DNA of 64,000 nucleotides from an uncultured Clostridia bacterium (GCA_934747805.1 CAKVHC010000002.1:1-64000); one strand, 5' to 3'. Counted from the stretch's first letter, positions 1-9,278 are shown. Program-made: numbers and translations. The notes: generated from the letters alone by a model not told the origin.

Positions 1-693
1 GATATGGAGACGGTGCAAAAGCGTCTTGAACGTGTGGAAAAGTCGGTTCGTGCAGGCGATAAAACCGCAATGGTTGAGAAAGAACTGCTTACAAAAATCA
101 ATAACGCTTTGTGTGCCGAGAAACCAGCACGTATGCTTGAATTTAACGAAGACGAGCAAAAGATTGTTGACGGATTTTTCTTGCTAACCAGCAAACCTGT
201 AATTTATGTCGCCAATATCGGCGAGAACGATTTGGGTAAGGCTGACAATAGTTTTGTTACAAAAGTGAAAACTTATGCCAAACTTGAAAACAGCGAAGTG
301 ATAGCTTTGTGTGCCAAAATTGAGGAAGAACTTCTGTCATTGGACGAAGTCGACCGTGAAGAATTTAAGAGTGCGTTAGGCATTACTGTGAGCGGTCTGG
401 ATTTGTTAATTCGGGCAAGTTATCACCTTTTGGGGCTCATCAGTTATTTGACCGCTGGCGAAAAAGAAGTTAGAGCGTGGACAATCAAGGCGGGCACACT
501 AGCACCACAAGCGGCAGGCAAAATTCACTCAGATTTTGAACGTGGTTTCATTCGTGCGGATGTAGTAAAGTATGACGACTTGGTCGAAGCAGGCGATTAT
601 AACAAAGCACGAGAAAAAGGCAAGATAATGTCGGTCGGCAAGGATTATGTTTTCCAAGACGGCGACATTGCATTGTTTAAATTTAATGTTTAG
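1..693 (+). CDS. ychF: YchF/EngD family ATPase, C-terminal part (5' end outside window)
   Basis: Obg-related P-loop NTPase of the YchF (Ola1) type, a ribosome- and stress-associated ATPase. Only about the last 230 residues are present. The reading frame is open at base 1, and the first ATG (4) falls inside the conserved helix DMETVQKRLERVEK, so it is an internal methionine and not the start. The helical coiled-coil segment comes first (about residues 1-45), then the end of the G domain (VIYVANIGEND). The C-terminal TGS domain follows, with YLTAGEKEVRAWTIKAGT and DFERGFIRADVV as YchF hallmarks. The P-loop lies upstream of the window. argS follows after 8 bases, so the two are probably cotranscribed. 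Assignment is firm. Confidence 0.93.
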   Translation, partial: DMETVQKRLERVEKSVRAGDKTAMVEKELLTKINNALCAEKPARMLEFNEDEQKIVDGFFLLTSKPVIYVANIGENDLGKADNSFVTKVKTYAKLENSEVIALCAKIEEELLSLDEVDREEFKSALGITVSGLDLLIRASYHLLGLISYLTAGEKEVRAWTIKAGTLAPQAAGKIHSDFERGFIRADVVKYDDLVEAGDYNKAREKGKIMSVGKDYVFQDGDIALFKFNV

Positions 694-701
694 GATTAAT
701 T

Positions 702-2384
702 ATGATAATAAAAAATATATTGGTTGAAGAACTCAAGAAGGTCAACAGCGAGTACGATTGGAACGCTCTTATCACGCAATGCGTAGATAGTGCCAAAGGC
801 GATTTCACCATTGTGTGCTTTCCACTCGCAAAGCAATTTCACAAAGCGCCACAGGCAATTGCTGGCGAATTGGCAGACATTGTAAGTAAATGCGAGTTGG
901 TGGATAGATGCGAAATTATTAACGGATATTTGAACATATTTTTGAAGCGTGAAAGTGTGGCTTTGCACATTGAGAATAGTTTTGATGACGAGTCAATGTT
1001 TAAGGTTGACCAAGTCGGCAAGGGCAAGCGTGCGTTTATCGACTTTTCTAGCATTAATCTAGCGAAATATATGCATATGGGCCATATTCTTGGCACGGCA
1101 ATCGGCGCATCAATGGCTCGCATTTTGGAAGCAGTGGGTTTTGATGTCGTGCGTATCAACTACGTAGGCGACTCGGGCACGTCTTTTGGCAAGGTGATTG
1201 CTGGCTACGAGATGTGGGGCAACAAAGAAGATGTCGAGAAGCGTGGCGTGGATGCATTGCAAGATTTGTATGTGCGTTTTAGCCAAGAAGAAGAGTTGAA
1301 CCCTGAGCTAAAAGAAAAAGCAAAACACGCATTCGTCCGATTTGAAAATGGCGACTCAGAAGTACGTGCTCTGCACAGATGGTTTAGCGAAATCACTATT
1401 AACGAAGCAAAGTCATTATTTGAGCTTATGAACATCGAGTTTGATGATTGGCGTGGTGAAGCATACTACACAGGTGCTATTTTGCGTGACAGTCACGAGA
1501 TGCTTATGGAGAGCGGAATCGTAACTGAGAGTCAAGGTGCACAAATTGTGGATATGACGGATTGTGGACTGGGCGTTGCAATCATTCAAAAGAGTGACGG
1601 AGCAAGTTCATATTTGTCACGTGACATTTGCGCCTTGGACGATAGATATGACAAATATAAGTTTGATAAGGGCTTTTATGAAACTGGGGTTGAACAAACA
1701 ACTCACTTTGCACAACTTTTCGAGATTATGAAACGACTTAATCGTCCGTTCGCTTATGACCTTAAACATATCAGCCACGGAATGCTCACTTTGCCAACAG
1801 GTAAAATCAGCAGCCGAAAAGGTAAGCAAGCAGTTCTGAAAGATATTTTCGAGCAAGCAATCAACAAATCTAAATCAATGCTCATCGAACGCAACTACAC
1901 TCCTGAAAAGGTGGAAGAGATTAGTAAGGCAGTGGGCGTGAGTGCAGTGCTTTTCTCAGTGCTAAAGAGCGAACGTGGAAAAGAGACCGTTTTCGACCTT
2001 GAACGAGCAATCAGTTTTGACGGCGAAACCAGCCCATACATTCAATACACTTATGCACGTGCACTCACCGTGTTTAAAAAGGCTCAGGGGCTTAACCTTG
2101 TGGGTGACATTAAAGACGTTTTGAATGACGATAGTTTCGAGCTTTTGAAACTACTTGGCACATACAACGACGTGGTAATGTCGGCATACAGAGATTGCGA
2201 GCCTTGCTACATCAGCCGTTACGTTTTGTCTATTTGCAAATTGTACAATATTTTCTACAATCAGAATCGTGTGATTGACGGAAACAATGTCAACATGTAT
2301 AGATTGAAGATATGTGAAATGGTGTTGGAAATGTTGTCACGTTGTATGCACATTCTCGGAATCACTGTTATTGAGGTTATGTAA
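702..2384 (+). CDS. argS: Arginyl-tRNA synthetase
   Basis: Class I aminoacyl-tRNA synthetase charging tRNA-Arg in the cytosol; 560 residues, normal for the family. The order is an N-terminal Add-1 type domain (about 1-100), the Rossmann catalytic core with the HIGH-type signature HMGH in NLAKYMHMGHILG (about residue 123), and a KMSKS-equivalent region KISSRKGKQAVLKD (about 368). A C-terminal DALR anticodon-binding domain contains SPYIQYTYARA and the final helices. The canonical KMSKS is absent, as is usual for ArgS. The ATG sits 8 bases after the ychF stop with a weak AGGATT overlapping that stop, suggesting translational coupling. Confidence 0.95.
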   Translation: MIIKNILVEELKKVNSEYDWNALITQCVDSAKGDFTIVCFPLAKQFHKAPQAIAGELADIVSKCELVDRCEIINGYLNIFLKRESVALHIENSFDDESMFKVDQVGKGKRAFIDFSSINLAKYMHMGHILGTAIGASMARILEAVGFDVVRINYVGDSGTSFGKVIAGYEMWGNKEDVEKRGVDALQDLYVRFSQEEELNPELKEKAKHAFVRFENGDSEVRALHRWFSEITINEAKSLFELMNIEFDDWRGEAYYTGAILRDSHEMLMESGIVTESQGAQIVDMTDCGLGVAIIQKSDGASSYLSRDICALDDRYDKYKFDKGFYETGVEQTTHFAQLFEIMKRLNRPFAYDLKHISHGMLTLPTGKISSRKGKQAVLKDIFEQAINKSKSMLIERNYTPEKVEEISKAVGVSAVLFSVLKSERGKETVFDLERAISFDGETSPYIQYTYARALTVFKKAQGLNLVGDIKDVLNDDSFELLKLLGTYNDVVMSAYRDCEPCYISRYVLSICKLYNIFYNQNRVIDGNNVNMYRLKICEMVLEMLSRCMHILGITVIEVM

Positions 2385-2416
2385 GCACTAAATAGATTTT
2401 GTACATATATAAATGT

Positions 2417-3286
2417 ATGAAATCTATTTTTTATGGCAGTTGCGTGGCGTTGGTTACGCCGTTTAAAAATAATAAAGTTGACTACGATAGTTTTTTGCGT
2501 TTAATCAATAGACAAATTGAGAATGGAACTAAAGCGATTCTAATTTTGGGTACGACAGGCGAGGGAAGTACTATCAATGAATTGGAGAAAATCGAAATAA
2601 TTAAATTCGCACGTCAGAATGTGCCAAATACTATTCCGCTGATTGTCGGGTGTGGAACTAACGACACTAGCACGAGTTTGCAGCGAGTGTTGCAGGCTCA
2701 AAGTTTGGGTGCAGACGGGGCACTTGTCGTGACTCCATATTACAACAAAACAACCCAAGCAGGACTTGTTGCTCACTACACTACGATTTGTGCTTTGTCA
2801 AACTTGCCGATAATTGTATACAACGTGCCGTCAAGGACAGGTGTCAACATTGAGCCCAATACTATGCAAAAAATTGCCCACCTAAAAAATGTGGTAGGAC
2901 TTAAAGAAGCCAACTCAAATATCTCACACATTTTGCAGATATTTCACGTGCTGAAAAATCGCATCGCAATATACTCGGGAAATGATGATTTGAATTACAT
3001 ATTTTACACACTTGGTGGAGCGGGGACAATAAGCGTGACGGCCAACATTTTGCCACGTGAAATCGCCAGTCAATTTGCGGACGTAAAAACGAGCTATAAC
3101 GAACACAAAAAGTTGTATGCTTTAAACAAAGTTCTTTTCTGCGAAGTGAACCCAGCACCTGTAAAATGTGCGTTGCAAATTTTAGGATTGTGCCAAGAAG
3201 ATGTTCGTTTGCCGCTAGTGAACGTATTAGACAAAAATGAAAATAAAATTAAAAAAATATTGAAACAACTAAAAATAAATTATTAA
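2417..3286 (+). CDS. dapA: 4-hydroxy-tetrahydrodipicolinate synthase
   Basis: Condenses pyruvate with aspartate semialdehyde in lysine/diaminopimelate synthesis. It is a (beta/alpha)8 aldolase-type barrel of about 289 residues, the normal length. Recognisable segments are GTTGEGSTI (substrate loop), YYNKTTQ, VYNVPSRTG (catalytic Tyr), GLKEANSN (Schiff-base Lys) and YSGNDD. The frame is open upstream to a TTG at 2399, but homologues begin near MKSIFYGSCVALVTPF, so the ATG at 2417 is preferred; neither start has a good Shine-Dalgarno. No other lysine-pathway gene lies in the window. Confidence 0.92.
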   Translation: MKSIFYGSCVALVTPFKNNKVDYDSFLRLINRQIENGTKAILILGTTGEGSTINELEKIEIIKFARQNVPNTIPLIVGCGTNDTSTSLQRVLQAQSLGADGALVVTPYYNKTTQAGLVAHYTTICALSNLPIIVYNVPSRTGVNIEPNTMQKIAHLKNVVGLKEANSNISHILQIFHVLKNRIAIYSGNDDLNYIFYTLGGAGTISVTANILPREIASQFADVKTSYNEHKKLYALNKVLFCEVNPAPVKCALQILGLCQEDVRLPLVNVLDKNENKIKKILKQLKINY

Positions 3287-3387
3287 TTAATTAACAATTT
3301 AATAATTACTAAAAAATATTTAGGTGAAAAAAATATAAAGAAAAAATAATTTTTAGTTAAAAAAACTAATAAAAAATAAAGAGTTTT

Positions 3388-3428
3388 AAAATAAATGCAT
3401 TAAAAATTTACTTTTGCATTTATTTTTT
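3388..3428 (+). terminator. Likely terminator after dapA
   Basis: An 11-bp inverted repeat (AAATAAATGCA / TGCATTTATTT) is followed by a T run. The rest of 3287-3539 is extremely AT-rich and shows no coding potential. Confidence 0.6.
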
Positions 3429-3539
3429 TAATTACATAAACTTTTTAAAAATTAATTATTATTTAAAATTAAATATATTTTTATTAAATCTTTGGATTAA
3501 TTTTTTATTTAGTATTCATAATAAATCACGCTAGATAAA

Positions 3540-3567
3540 TTGAAAAAAATTACAAGTGTGATATAAT
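3540..3567 (+). promoter_or_regulatory. Promoter of rlmD (leaderless configuration)
   Basis: TTGAAA at 3540-3545, a 16-bp spacer and TATAAT at 3562-3567. Only six bases separate the -10 box from the ATG at 3574, so transcription is predicted to start at or next to the start codon and no Shine-Dalgarno can be present. Confidence 0.75.
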
Positions 3568-3573
3568 GGCATT

Positions 3574-4791
3574 ATGAGAATAACAGATTTAGGAATGAAC
3601 GGCGAAGGCATCGCTCACGATAATGGCAAAACTTATTTCGTGCCGTACGCACTCGTAGGCGAAAATGTGGCTGAAACGAATGACGGGTTTGACATTGACA
3701 AAACTAGCGTTGATAGAGTTGAGCCTTTATGCAAATTTTATGGCAAATGCGGTGGGTGCTTGTTGCAACATTTAAAATATGAAAAACAACTTGAATTTAA
3801 GAGTGAGTTGGTGACACGTACTATTAAAAAGATAGCCGGCATAGATGTTAATGTCTTGCCAACCATTGCAAGCGAGCCATATTTTTATCGCAACAAAATC
3901 TCTCTACCAGTAGGCAAGGTGAATGGCATTTGGCGTGTGGGTATGTTCGAGCGATCAAGTCATAATTTGGTGGATATTGATGAGTGCGTTATAGCCAAGA
4001 AATTTAGCAAAAATCTGATTGAAATATTTAACTACTTTTTAAGTGAAATAGATGGCTCGCAAATAAGATATTTTGTCGCACGTGAACAGGCCGAAGGCGT
4101 GGTCGTTTGTGTGGTGTGCAAAAAGGATGTCCGCAGCCAACTCAAGTCGCTCTCAAACTCGCTTAAATCTGAATACAAAAACTTTGCGCTGTATATGTGC
4201 GTGAACACAAATCCTAAAACTATATTATCTAGTAACCAAACAATAATCGCAGGTGACGAAGGTTTGGTTGTGCCGGATAGTTTTGTGCAGATTAACGACG
4301 ATGTGAGTAAACGACTGTATGCCAACGTTCTCGATGAGCTGAATGCCAACGACGTCGTCATTGATGCCTATAGCGGTGCAGGGGATATGACTATAATGTT
4401 TGCGAAGAAATGCAAACGTGTGTTCGGCATTGAGATAGTGCGTTCGGCTGTGGAAAAGGCTAATGCAAAAGTGAGAGAATTGGGACTAGGTAATGTACGC
4501 AACATTTGTGGCGATTGTGCAAAAGTAATTCCTACACTTGTGGCAAATGGTGACAATCTTTCGTTGGTGGTTGACCCACCACGTGCTGGCCTTGATGAAC
4601 GGGTGGTGGCATCGGTGATTGACTCAAATGTAAACAAGATTGTCTATGTGTCTTGCAATCCAAAAACTCTGGCTCGTGACCTTAAACTTTTGGCTGCCAA
4701 TTTCGACATAGTAAAAGTCGTGCCGTACGATATGTTTCCGCAAACGCCAAACGTTGAAACTTTGGTTGTGCTGAATCGTAAAGATAAATAA
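3574..4791 (+). CDS. rlmD: 23S rRNA (uracil-C5)-methyltransferase, RlmD/RumA family
   Basis: SAM-dependent RNA m5U methyltransferase of the TrmA/RlmD group, 405 residues. A short TRAM-like N-terminus is followed by the 4Fe-4S ligand cluster at Cys53, Cys59 and Cys62 (CGGCLLQHL), with a further Cys near 137. The Rossmann MTase domain has DAYSGAGDMTI (SAM loop), VVDPPRAGLD, and YVSCNPKTLARD, which carries the catalytic Cys. The exact target base cannot be read from sequence; a Gram-positive RlmCD-type dual specificity is possible. Its promoter abuts the ATG, so the message is probably leaderless. Confidence 0.88.
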   Translation: MRITDLGMNGEGIAHDNGKTYFVPYALVGENVAETNDGFDIDKTSVDRVEPLCKFYGKCGGCLLQHLKYEKQLEFKSELVTRTIKKIAGIDVNVLPTIASEPYFYRNKISLPVGKVNGIWRVGMFERSSHNLVDIDECVIAKKFSKNLIEIFNYFLSEIDGSQIRYFVAREQAEGVVVCVVCKKDVRSQLKSLSNSLKSEYKNFALYMCVNTNPKTILSSNQTIIAGDEGLVVPDSFVQINDDVSKRLYANVLDELNANDVVIDAYSGAGDMTIMFAKKCKRVFGIEIVRSAVEKANAKVRELGLGNVRNICGDCAKVIPTLVANGDNLSLVVDPPRAGLDERVVASVIDSNVNKIVYVSCNPKTLARDLKLLAANFDIVKVVPYDMFPQTPNVETLVVLNRKDK

Positions 4792-5021
4792 TAATAAATA
4801 AAATAAATTTTATTATTCATTAAAAAAAATATGAAAATATTAATTTTTATTAATAAAATGCGTAAAAATTTGGCATTTTAATTAAAATTTTAAGAAATTT
4901 TCTATATTCTGGCTAATTATTATTGGATATTAAAATACAAAATAAAATTTATAAATTAATAAAAATATTTGCAAAAATGTTAATATTTGTTTATCATTTA
5001 TAAAAAAACAAGGAATTAATT

Positions 5022-5537
5022 ATGGTTGAACTTTATCAAGAATATGACAAAGACATGTACAAACGTAGCGCAAAAGTGCTGATGAAAAAAGTGATGTATA
5101 TTATGCTCATACTTGGAGTGGCCATTGTGGCACTTAGCATTCCGTCATATTTTCAACACGTGAGCGACGGAATCATTTTGTCGGTTGTGGGTGCTGTGTT
5201 TTGCACGCTATACTTTTTAATGCCATTCATTTTTGTGGGGTTAAATGCTCGCAACAAAATCTACTTGCAAAAATTCACCTTCACACCAGACACTGTCAAG
5301 GTTGAACTTTTCGATAAGCGATTCAACAACGCACTCGTTTCAAATAATGAGTTCGGTTATGCTCAATTTGTGGACATGAAAGAAATAAACGGCACAATTT
5401 ATCTCTTCATTGCAAAGAATGTTGCCTTTTTAATCAATGCAAAAAGTTTCCCGTCAGTTGCGGACAAGCTCTTAGTGATGGGATATTTTAGAGAATCTAA
5501 ACTTAAAAACACCACAACTCAGACAGCAAAACAATAA
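5022..5537 (+). CDS. Small membrane protein with two TM segments, unknown function
   Basis: 171 residues. Two hydrophobic segments lie at about 25-46 and 53-76, separated by a short polar turn. A soluble C-terminal domain of about 95 residues follows (KFTFTPDTVKVELFDKRF..., predicted beta strands). This layout resembles YcxB-like or PH-like membrane-anchored proteins, but no family motif is convincing. The start is supported by AAGGAATT upstream of the ATG. It stands alone, with a bidirectional terminator downstream shared with the opposing XRE gene. The 230-bp gap before it (4792-5021) is AT-rich with small A/T hairpins only. Confidence 0.75.
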   Translation: MVELYQEYDKDMYKRSAKVLMKKVMYIMLILGVAIVALSIPSYFQHVSDGIILSVVGAVFCTLYFLMPFIFVGLNARNKIYLQKFTFTPDTVKVELFDKRFNNALVSNNEFGYAQFVDMKEINGTIYLFIAKNVAFLINAKSFPSVADKLLVMGYFRESKLKNTTTQTAKQ

Positions 5538-5542
5538 ATTTG

Positions 5543-5577
5543 AAAAAAAATACGACCAAGCCGATCGTATTTTTTTT
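5543..5577. terminator. Bidirectional intrinsic terminator
   Basis: A-run plus ATACGA, a 9-base loop, then TCGTAT plus a T-run. It serves the membrane-protein gene on the plus strand and the XRE gene on the minus strand. Confidence 0.85.
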
Positions 5578-5587
5578 GTGTATGTAT

Positions 5588-5830
5588 TTAGTCCATGTTC
5601 AATGAGTCGTACGCAAAGAGTTCGCAGTTGAGAAATTCGCTAACACTCATCCCAAAGCCGTCAGCAATGGCTATCACAGTCTTGAGATTGACACCCTTTG
5701 CTTTGCCTTTCATAATGCTTTTTACAGTGTCGTGCGATAGGCACGCACGCTGCTCCAGTCTGTATTGCGTCAGCCCTTGTGCCTTCAACAATTCCGAAAT
5801 ACGCATCGCCACCGCCTTGCTTATATTCAC
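5588..5830 (-). CDS. XRE/Cro-family HTH regulator
   Basis: 80-residue DNA-binding protein that is almost entirely one HTH_3 domain. It contains RISELLKAQGLTQYRLEQRA, a recognition helix around SHDTVKSIMKG, and the typical tail TVIAIADGFGMSVSEFLN. The start is GTG at 5830, preceded by AGGAG six bases upstream; no in-frame ATG fits as well. It is transcribed divergently from the 966-aa VirB6-like gene. The 240 bp between them carry three near-identical palindromes, one containing the -35 box of this gene, so autoregulation and control of the neighbour are inferred. Confidence 0.85.
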   Translation of the reverse strand: MNISKAVAMRISELLKAQGLTQYRLEQRACLSHDTVKSIMKGKAKGVNLKTVIAIADGFGMSVSEFLNCELFAYDSLNMD

Positions 5831-5845
5831 CGCATACTCCTATAT

Positions 5846-5970
5846 AGGTCAAACTTCACCTTTTAGTTTATCAATATTTTTTCAAACATTATGGGTCAAA
5901 TTTCACCTAAATTGTTGCATTTATTTTTTCGGTGTGTTATTTTAAAATCAATAAGGGTTAAATTTCACCT
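5846..5970. promoter_or_regulatory. Three-operator array between XRE regulator and VirB6-like gene
   Basis: Three 16-bp near-palindromes share the pattern RGGTYAAAYTTCACCT: AGGTCAAACTTCACCT at 5846-5861, GGGTCAAATTTCACCT at 5893-5908 and GGGTTAAATTTCACCT at 5955-5970. The middle site contains the -35 (TTGACC) of a minus-strand promoter whose -10 is TATTGA (5871-5876, 17-bp spacer), and the first site lies at that promoter's expected start point. A plus-strand promoter (TTGCAT 5915-5920, TTATTT 5937-5942) lies between the second and third sites. The arrangement suits a repressor that shuts both directions. Confidence 0.72.
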
Positions 5971-6072
5971 ACACTCAGCCATTGTGCTGGGTGGTTTGCA
6001 ATGAGCGTGCAACCTTGCACTCTGCAGACTGTGTCGGTGAATGCCACATTTTAAATTGTGTAAGGAGTTTTT

Positions 6073-8973
6073 ATGGGATTGCTGGCATCTAATTTTATCA
6101 ACTGGTTTTGCGAACCTATTGCTGAGAGACTTTTCGATGCTTTGGATGTAATAGAAAAATTATTTATGGGTTTGGCTGGCATAAGCAGTAAAACTACAGC
6201 ACAAAGTGGACGAGCTGAAAATGTGGTTATAACGCTATTACAAGGTGACACTACAAAGAAACTAATGACATCATTAATGCTATTTGGCATATGTGTCTTG
6301 ATATTATGTGTCATATTGGCAATAGTTCGAAATGTGTATAAAGAAGATTCCAAAGTGACGATATCTTCAATTATTGGTCAAGCGATCAAAGCTGTTATTG
6401 GTTTTATCCTTGTTCCAGCATTATGCCTAGTCGGAGTAATGTTCAGTAATATTATCCTACAGGCAATCGCCGGTGTGACCAGTGCTGGTGGCAACATGGG
6501 TAATAGTTTCTCTAGCGGTATTTACGATGCGTGCAGCATTGGTGAAGAAGGCAGTATTTTCTTGGACTATACTTCTGACATGACAGATGAAAATTTGGAT
6601 GAGATAATTAAAAGCTTTAAAGACGACGTGGATGTAAAGGACGATGAAACTCAAACAAGCATGGAATTTGCAACTATAATCTACGCTCAATACCTATACA
6701 ACGTTCTTACTAGAAATTACTACTATTACTATAACGATCCAAATGGCGATGATTATGAGTACAATGGTGGATACTTGACAAGTGCAAATTTAGTCATAGT
6801 GAGCTATCAAACAAGTGGACCTTTGCCTGGTACAAATTTAGAAAACATGGATTTTATAGACATGTTGGGAATAAAAAAGGCGACTGATGAATGTAGATAT
6901 TTCACTCCGAGTGTTATGAATAACGGAAATGGAAATCCTAATTTTATCGATACACCAGAAGATGTTGTTGCGTTCTACAATGTGCTTTACAGCCAATATA
7001 GAGCGAATTTTCCTAACGCAGTCAAGGCAATCAGTAAAGGCTCTTGGGAAGGTCAGTCTGTAGATGAGTTAATACAAATTTCGTTAGAGAAAAGTACAAC
7101 ATTTCCCACAATAAAAATTTTGTGTTATGACAATAACAATTACTTTGGAGCCCCAAAAGTTGAAGTATTTGCATACTACTATCACGGTAAATGCATTTAT
7201 GACTCAAATGCAGATATGACAGAAACGACTGAAAGCGGACTTACAATGGGAGATCGTGGTTTTAGGTTGTTGAAGGGAGCCTACAATGCTTTAGTGGCAT
7301 CGGGAAGATTCGATTCGGTGGACAATGGTGCTGGACATAATATGCGTTTTGAGTTCAAGAACAGTGATAATAGCCTAACAAATGCACAATTGAGAGGTTC
7401 AATTGGAATTGGCGTTGCTAAAATTGACTATTTCTACGCATGTTTGGCATCAATACTAATTTTTAAATCATTATTTTTCCTATGTTTCGGTTTAGCTAAA
7501 CGAATTGCACAACTGTTGACATACTATGTTCTTTCACCAATTGCACTGGCTCTCTATCCGTTCGACAATGGTAGAGCATTTGTCAGTTGGAAGAATGACT
7601 TTATTGGTTATGTCGTTGGAGCATATGGTGCTGTGGCAGGAATGAATATCTCTATTCAACTGGTGGGTATAATTCTAAATAATTTAAATATTTTCAATAG
7701 TGGAACCCTAAACTCTTTGGCTCGATTAATTATGTACATTGTATTGGCACAAGGAGTTGAACAACTAGTTAAACTGTTATCAGGCTGGATTGGGGCGAAA
7801 GATTTGCTCGCAGAAGGAAAAGCGACATCGAATACAGCAACTGCTCCTATCAAAAAGGTTGCTGGCTCAGTAATGAGAGTGGCTGGTACAGCAATTGGTA
7901 CTGGTGTGGGTGTGTTGATTGGTGCATCTGCTGCTAGAAAGAACAGAGTAACGCTTGATACGTTAAACAGTAAATTGAGCGACAAAGATATGAGCGGTAA
8001 AGCTAAGAGCGCAGCGCAAGCGGAAAAGGATAGAATGGAAGCAGAAGAGACGGCAAAGGCAGCTGGATATTCAAGTGCATCTGCGTATGCTGCTGACCTA
8101 GCTAAGAATGCATCAAATGGTAATGCATGGTATAAGGGTGGCGGCCTTGGAACGGCGTTGAGGAATACAGCAAAAGCTAAGGCAAATCAAGTAGGTAGTT
8201 TTGCGGCAAACAAATTTGCTAGCACCCAATTTGGTATGGCGTTTGATAAAGAAACTGGTTTGTCTGGATTGCTCTCACAGGGTGTTGCTGAGACGACAAC
8301 TCAAAAAGTTAAAGCAGATTTAAATGCTAAACTTAGTCAAGACTTTAAGGATGGCGTAGTGACTGCCAAAATGTCTGCAGATTTAACTAAAGAGTTGCAA
8401 GATATTAAGGAATCAATTAATAGAACTTCTAGAGCGAATTCTTCTGCACTCACTACCTTTGCTGGACAGTTGACCGGCATAAAGGGACTGAGTACAACTG
8501 ATGCTGAAGAATTCCTTAGAACAGGCAACATGTCGTTGATAAGTGGTTTGAGCAATAAAGCACAACAAATGGCTATACAAACACGCTCCAACTATTTGAC
8601 ATCGGATGATTATCAAGATTATGCACAGAGTTTGCGTGCGGCAAGAGCGTTTGGCTATGATGAAAGTACAATTACGGGTTCTAGTTTTGATCCAGCTACG
8701 GAAATTGAGTCCATCATCAGCAAGATGAGAAGCAAGTTGGATCTTGCAACCTTCCAGACAGCTCAAAAAGAAGGCAACGAACAAGAGATGCGTCGTTTGA
8801 TAGCAAGTGCTACAGGCAACTCGAATCCGCAAATGCTTGAAGAGTTGTTTAAACGCTTGTCTGCGACAACGGCGAGTGCAGCAGAAACTATCTCAAAATC
8901 TGCGAAAGAAGCAGGCGAAAAAGCCGCAAAGCGAAGCGATTCTTATTGGAAAGGTTCAGCACCTAAAAAGTAG
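6073..8973 (+). CDS. VirB6/TrbL-like polytopic membrane protein
   Basis: 966 residues. An N-terminal amphipathic/hydrophobic stretch (about 1-40) is followed by TM segments near 75-95 and 105-135. A long extracytoplasmic domain rich in Tyr and Asn spans about 140-450. A cluster of TM helices follows at about 450-580 (ACLASILIFKSLFFLC, LTYYVLSPIALAL, YVVGAYGAVAGMN, LIMYIVLA). The cytosolic tail of about 380 residues is Ala/Ser/Lys-rich and probably coiled-coil. The pattern matches TrbL/VirB6-type inner-membrane components of type IV secretion or ICE-encoded membrane proteins, but no other T4SS gene is nearby, so the function is inferred. AAGGAG precedes the ATG. The gene faces an XRE regulator across shared operators and ends at a terminator. 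Confidence 0.55.
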   Translation: MGLLASNFINWFCEPIAERLFDALDVIEKLFMGLAGISSKTTAQSGRAENVVITLLQGDTTKKLMTSLMLFGICVLILCVILAIVRNVYKEDSKVTISSIIGQAIKAVIGFILVPALCLVGVMFSNIILQAIAGVTSAGGNMGNSFSSGIYDACSIGEEGSIFLDYTSDMTDENLDEIIKSFKDDVDVKDDETQTSMEFATIIYAQYLYNVLTRNYYYYYNDPNGDDYEYNGGYLTSANLVIVSYQTSGPLPGTNLENMDFIDMLGIKKATDECRYFTPSVMNNGNGNPNFIDTPEDVVAFYNVLYSQYRANFPNAVKAISKGSWEGQSVDELIQISLEKSTTFPTIKILCYDNNNYFGAPKVEVFAYYYHGKCIYDSNADMTETTESGLTMGDRGFRLLKGAYNALVASGRFDSVDNGAGHNMRFEFKNSDNSLTNAQLRGSIGIGVAKIDYFYACLASILIFKSLFFLCFGLAKRIAQLLTYYVLSPIALALYPFDNGRAFVSWKNDFIGYVVGAYGAVAGMNISIQLVGIILNNLNIFNSGTLNSLARLIMYIVLAQGVEQLVKLLSGWIGAKDLLAEGKATSNTATAPIKKVAGSVMRVAGTAIGTGVGVLIGASAARKNRVTLDTLNSKLSDKDMSGKAKSAAQAEKDRMEAEETAKAAGYSSASAYAADLAKNASNGNAWYKGGGLGTALRNTAKAKANQVGSFAANKFASTQFGMAFDKETGLSGLLSQGVAETTTQKVKADLNAKLSQDFKDGVVTAKMSADLTKELQDIKESINRTSRANSSALTTFAGQLTGIKGLSTTDAEEFLRTGNMSLISGLSNKAQQMAIQTRSNYLTSDDYQDYAQSLRAARAFGYDESTITGSSFDPATEIESIISKMRSKLDLATFQTAQKEGNEQEMRRLIASATGNSNPQMLEELFKRLSATTASAAETISKSAKEAGEKAAKRSDSYWKGSAPKK

Positions 8974-9046
8974 CAGAATTGCGTTGATTGGTGCTTTGGA
9001 GCTAAACTCTAGCACTCAACAATTGATAGTGACTAAAAACTTATAC

Positions 9047-9074
9047 AAAAAACTGGCGTAAATGCCAGTTTTTT
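9047..9074 (+). terminator. Intrinsic terminator after the VirB6-like gene
   Basis: AAAACTGGC, a 6-base loop, then GCCAGTTTTTT. The rest of 8974-9238 shows no gene; it carries three scattered copies of ATATCATT (9151, 9174, 9191). Confidence 0.85.
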
Positions 9075-9238
9075 GTGTGTTGTGATATAAAACAATTATT
9101 TGTGTTAAGAAAAATTATGTGTGAAATACGACCGCTTTAGTTGAAAATAAATATCATTCGCACGACAGTGTAGATATCATTACTTCCTCAATATCATTCA
9201 AAAACAAATTTCACGTCCGTCAAGGAATGTCATTGTAA

Positions 9239-9265
9239 ACAAAAAGAAAAGTCGCTAAGACTTTT
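9239..9265 (-). terminator. Terminator of tRNA-Asn
   Basis: On the minus strand, AAAAGTC, a 5-base loop and GACTTTT are followed by a U-rich tail, directly downstream of the tRNA 3' end. Confidence 0.75.
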
Positions 9266-9278
9266 CTCTTTGTTGGAT

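Noticed and set aside
8807..9061. 84-codon frame over the end of the VirB6-like gene
   Set aside because: It is the shifted-frame shadow of the coiled-coil tail and runs into the terminator.
9151..9198. Three ATATCATT copies downstream of the VirB6-like gene
   Set aside because: Short, AT-rich, irregularly spaced (23 and 17 bp) and not near a promoter; probably chance.
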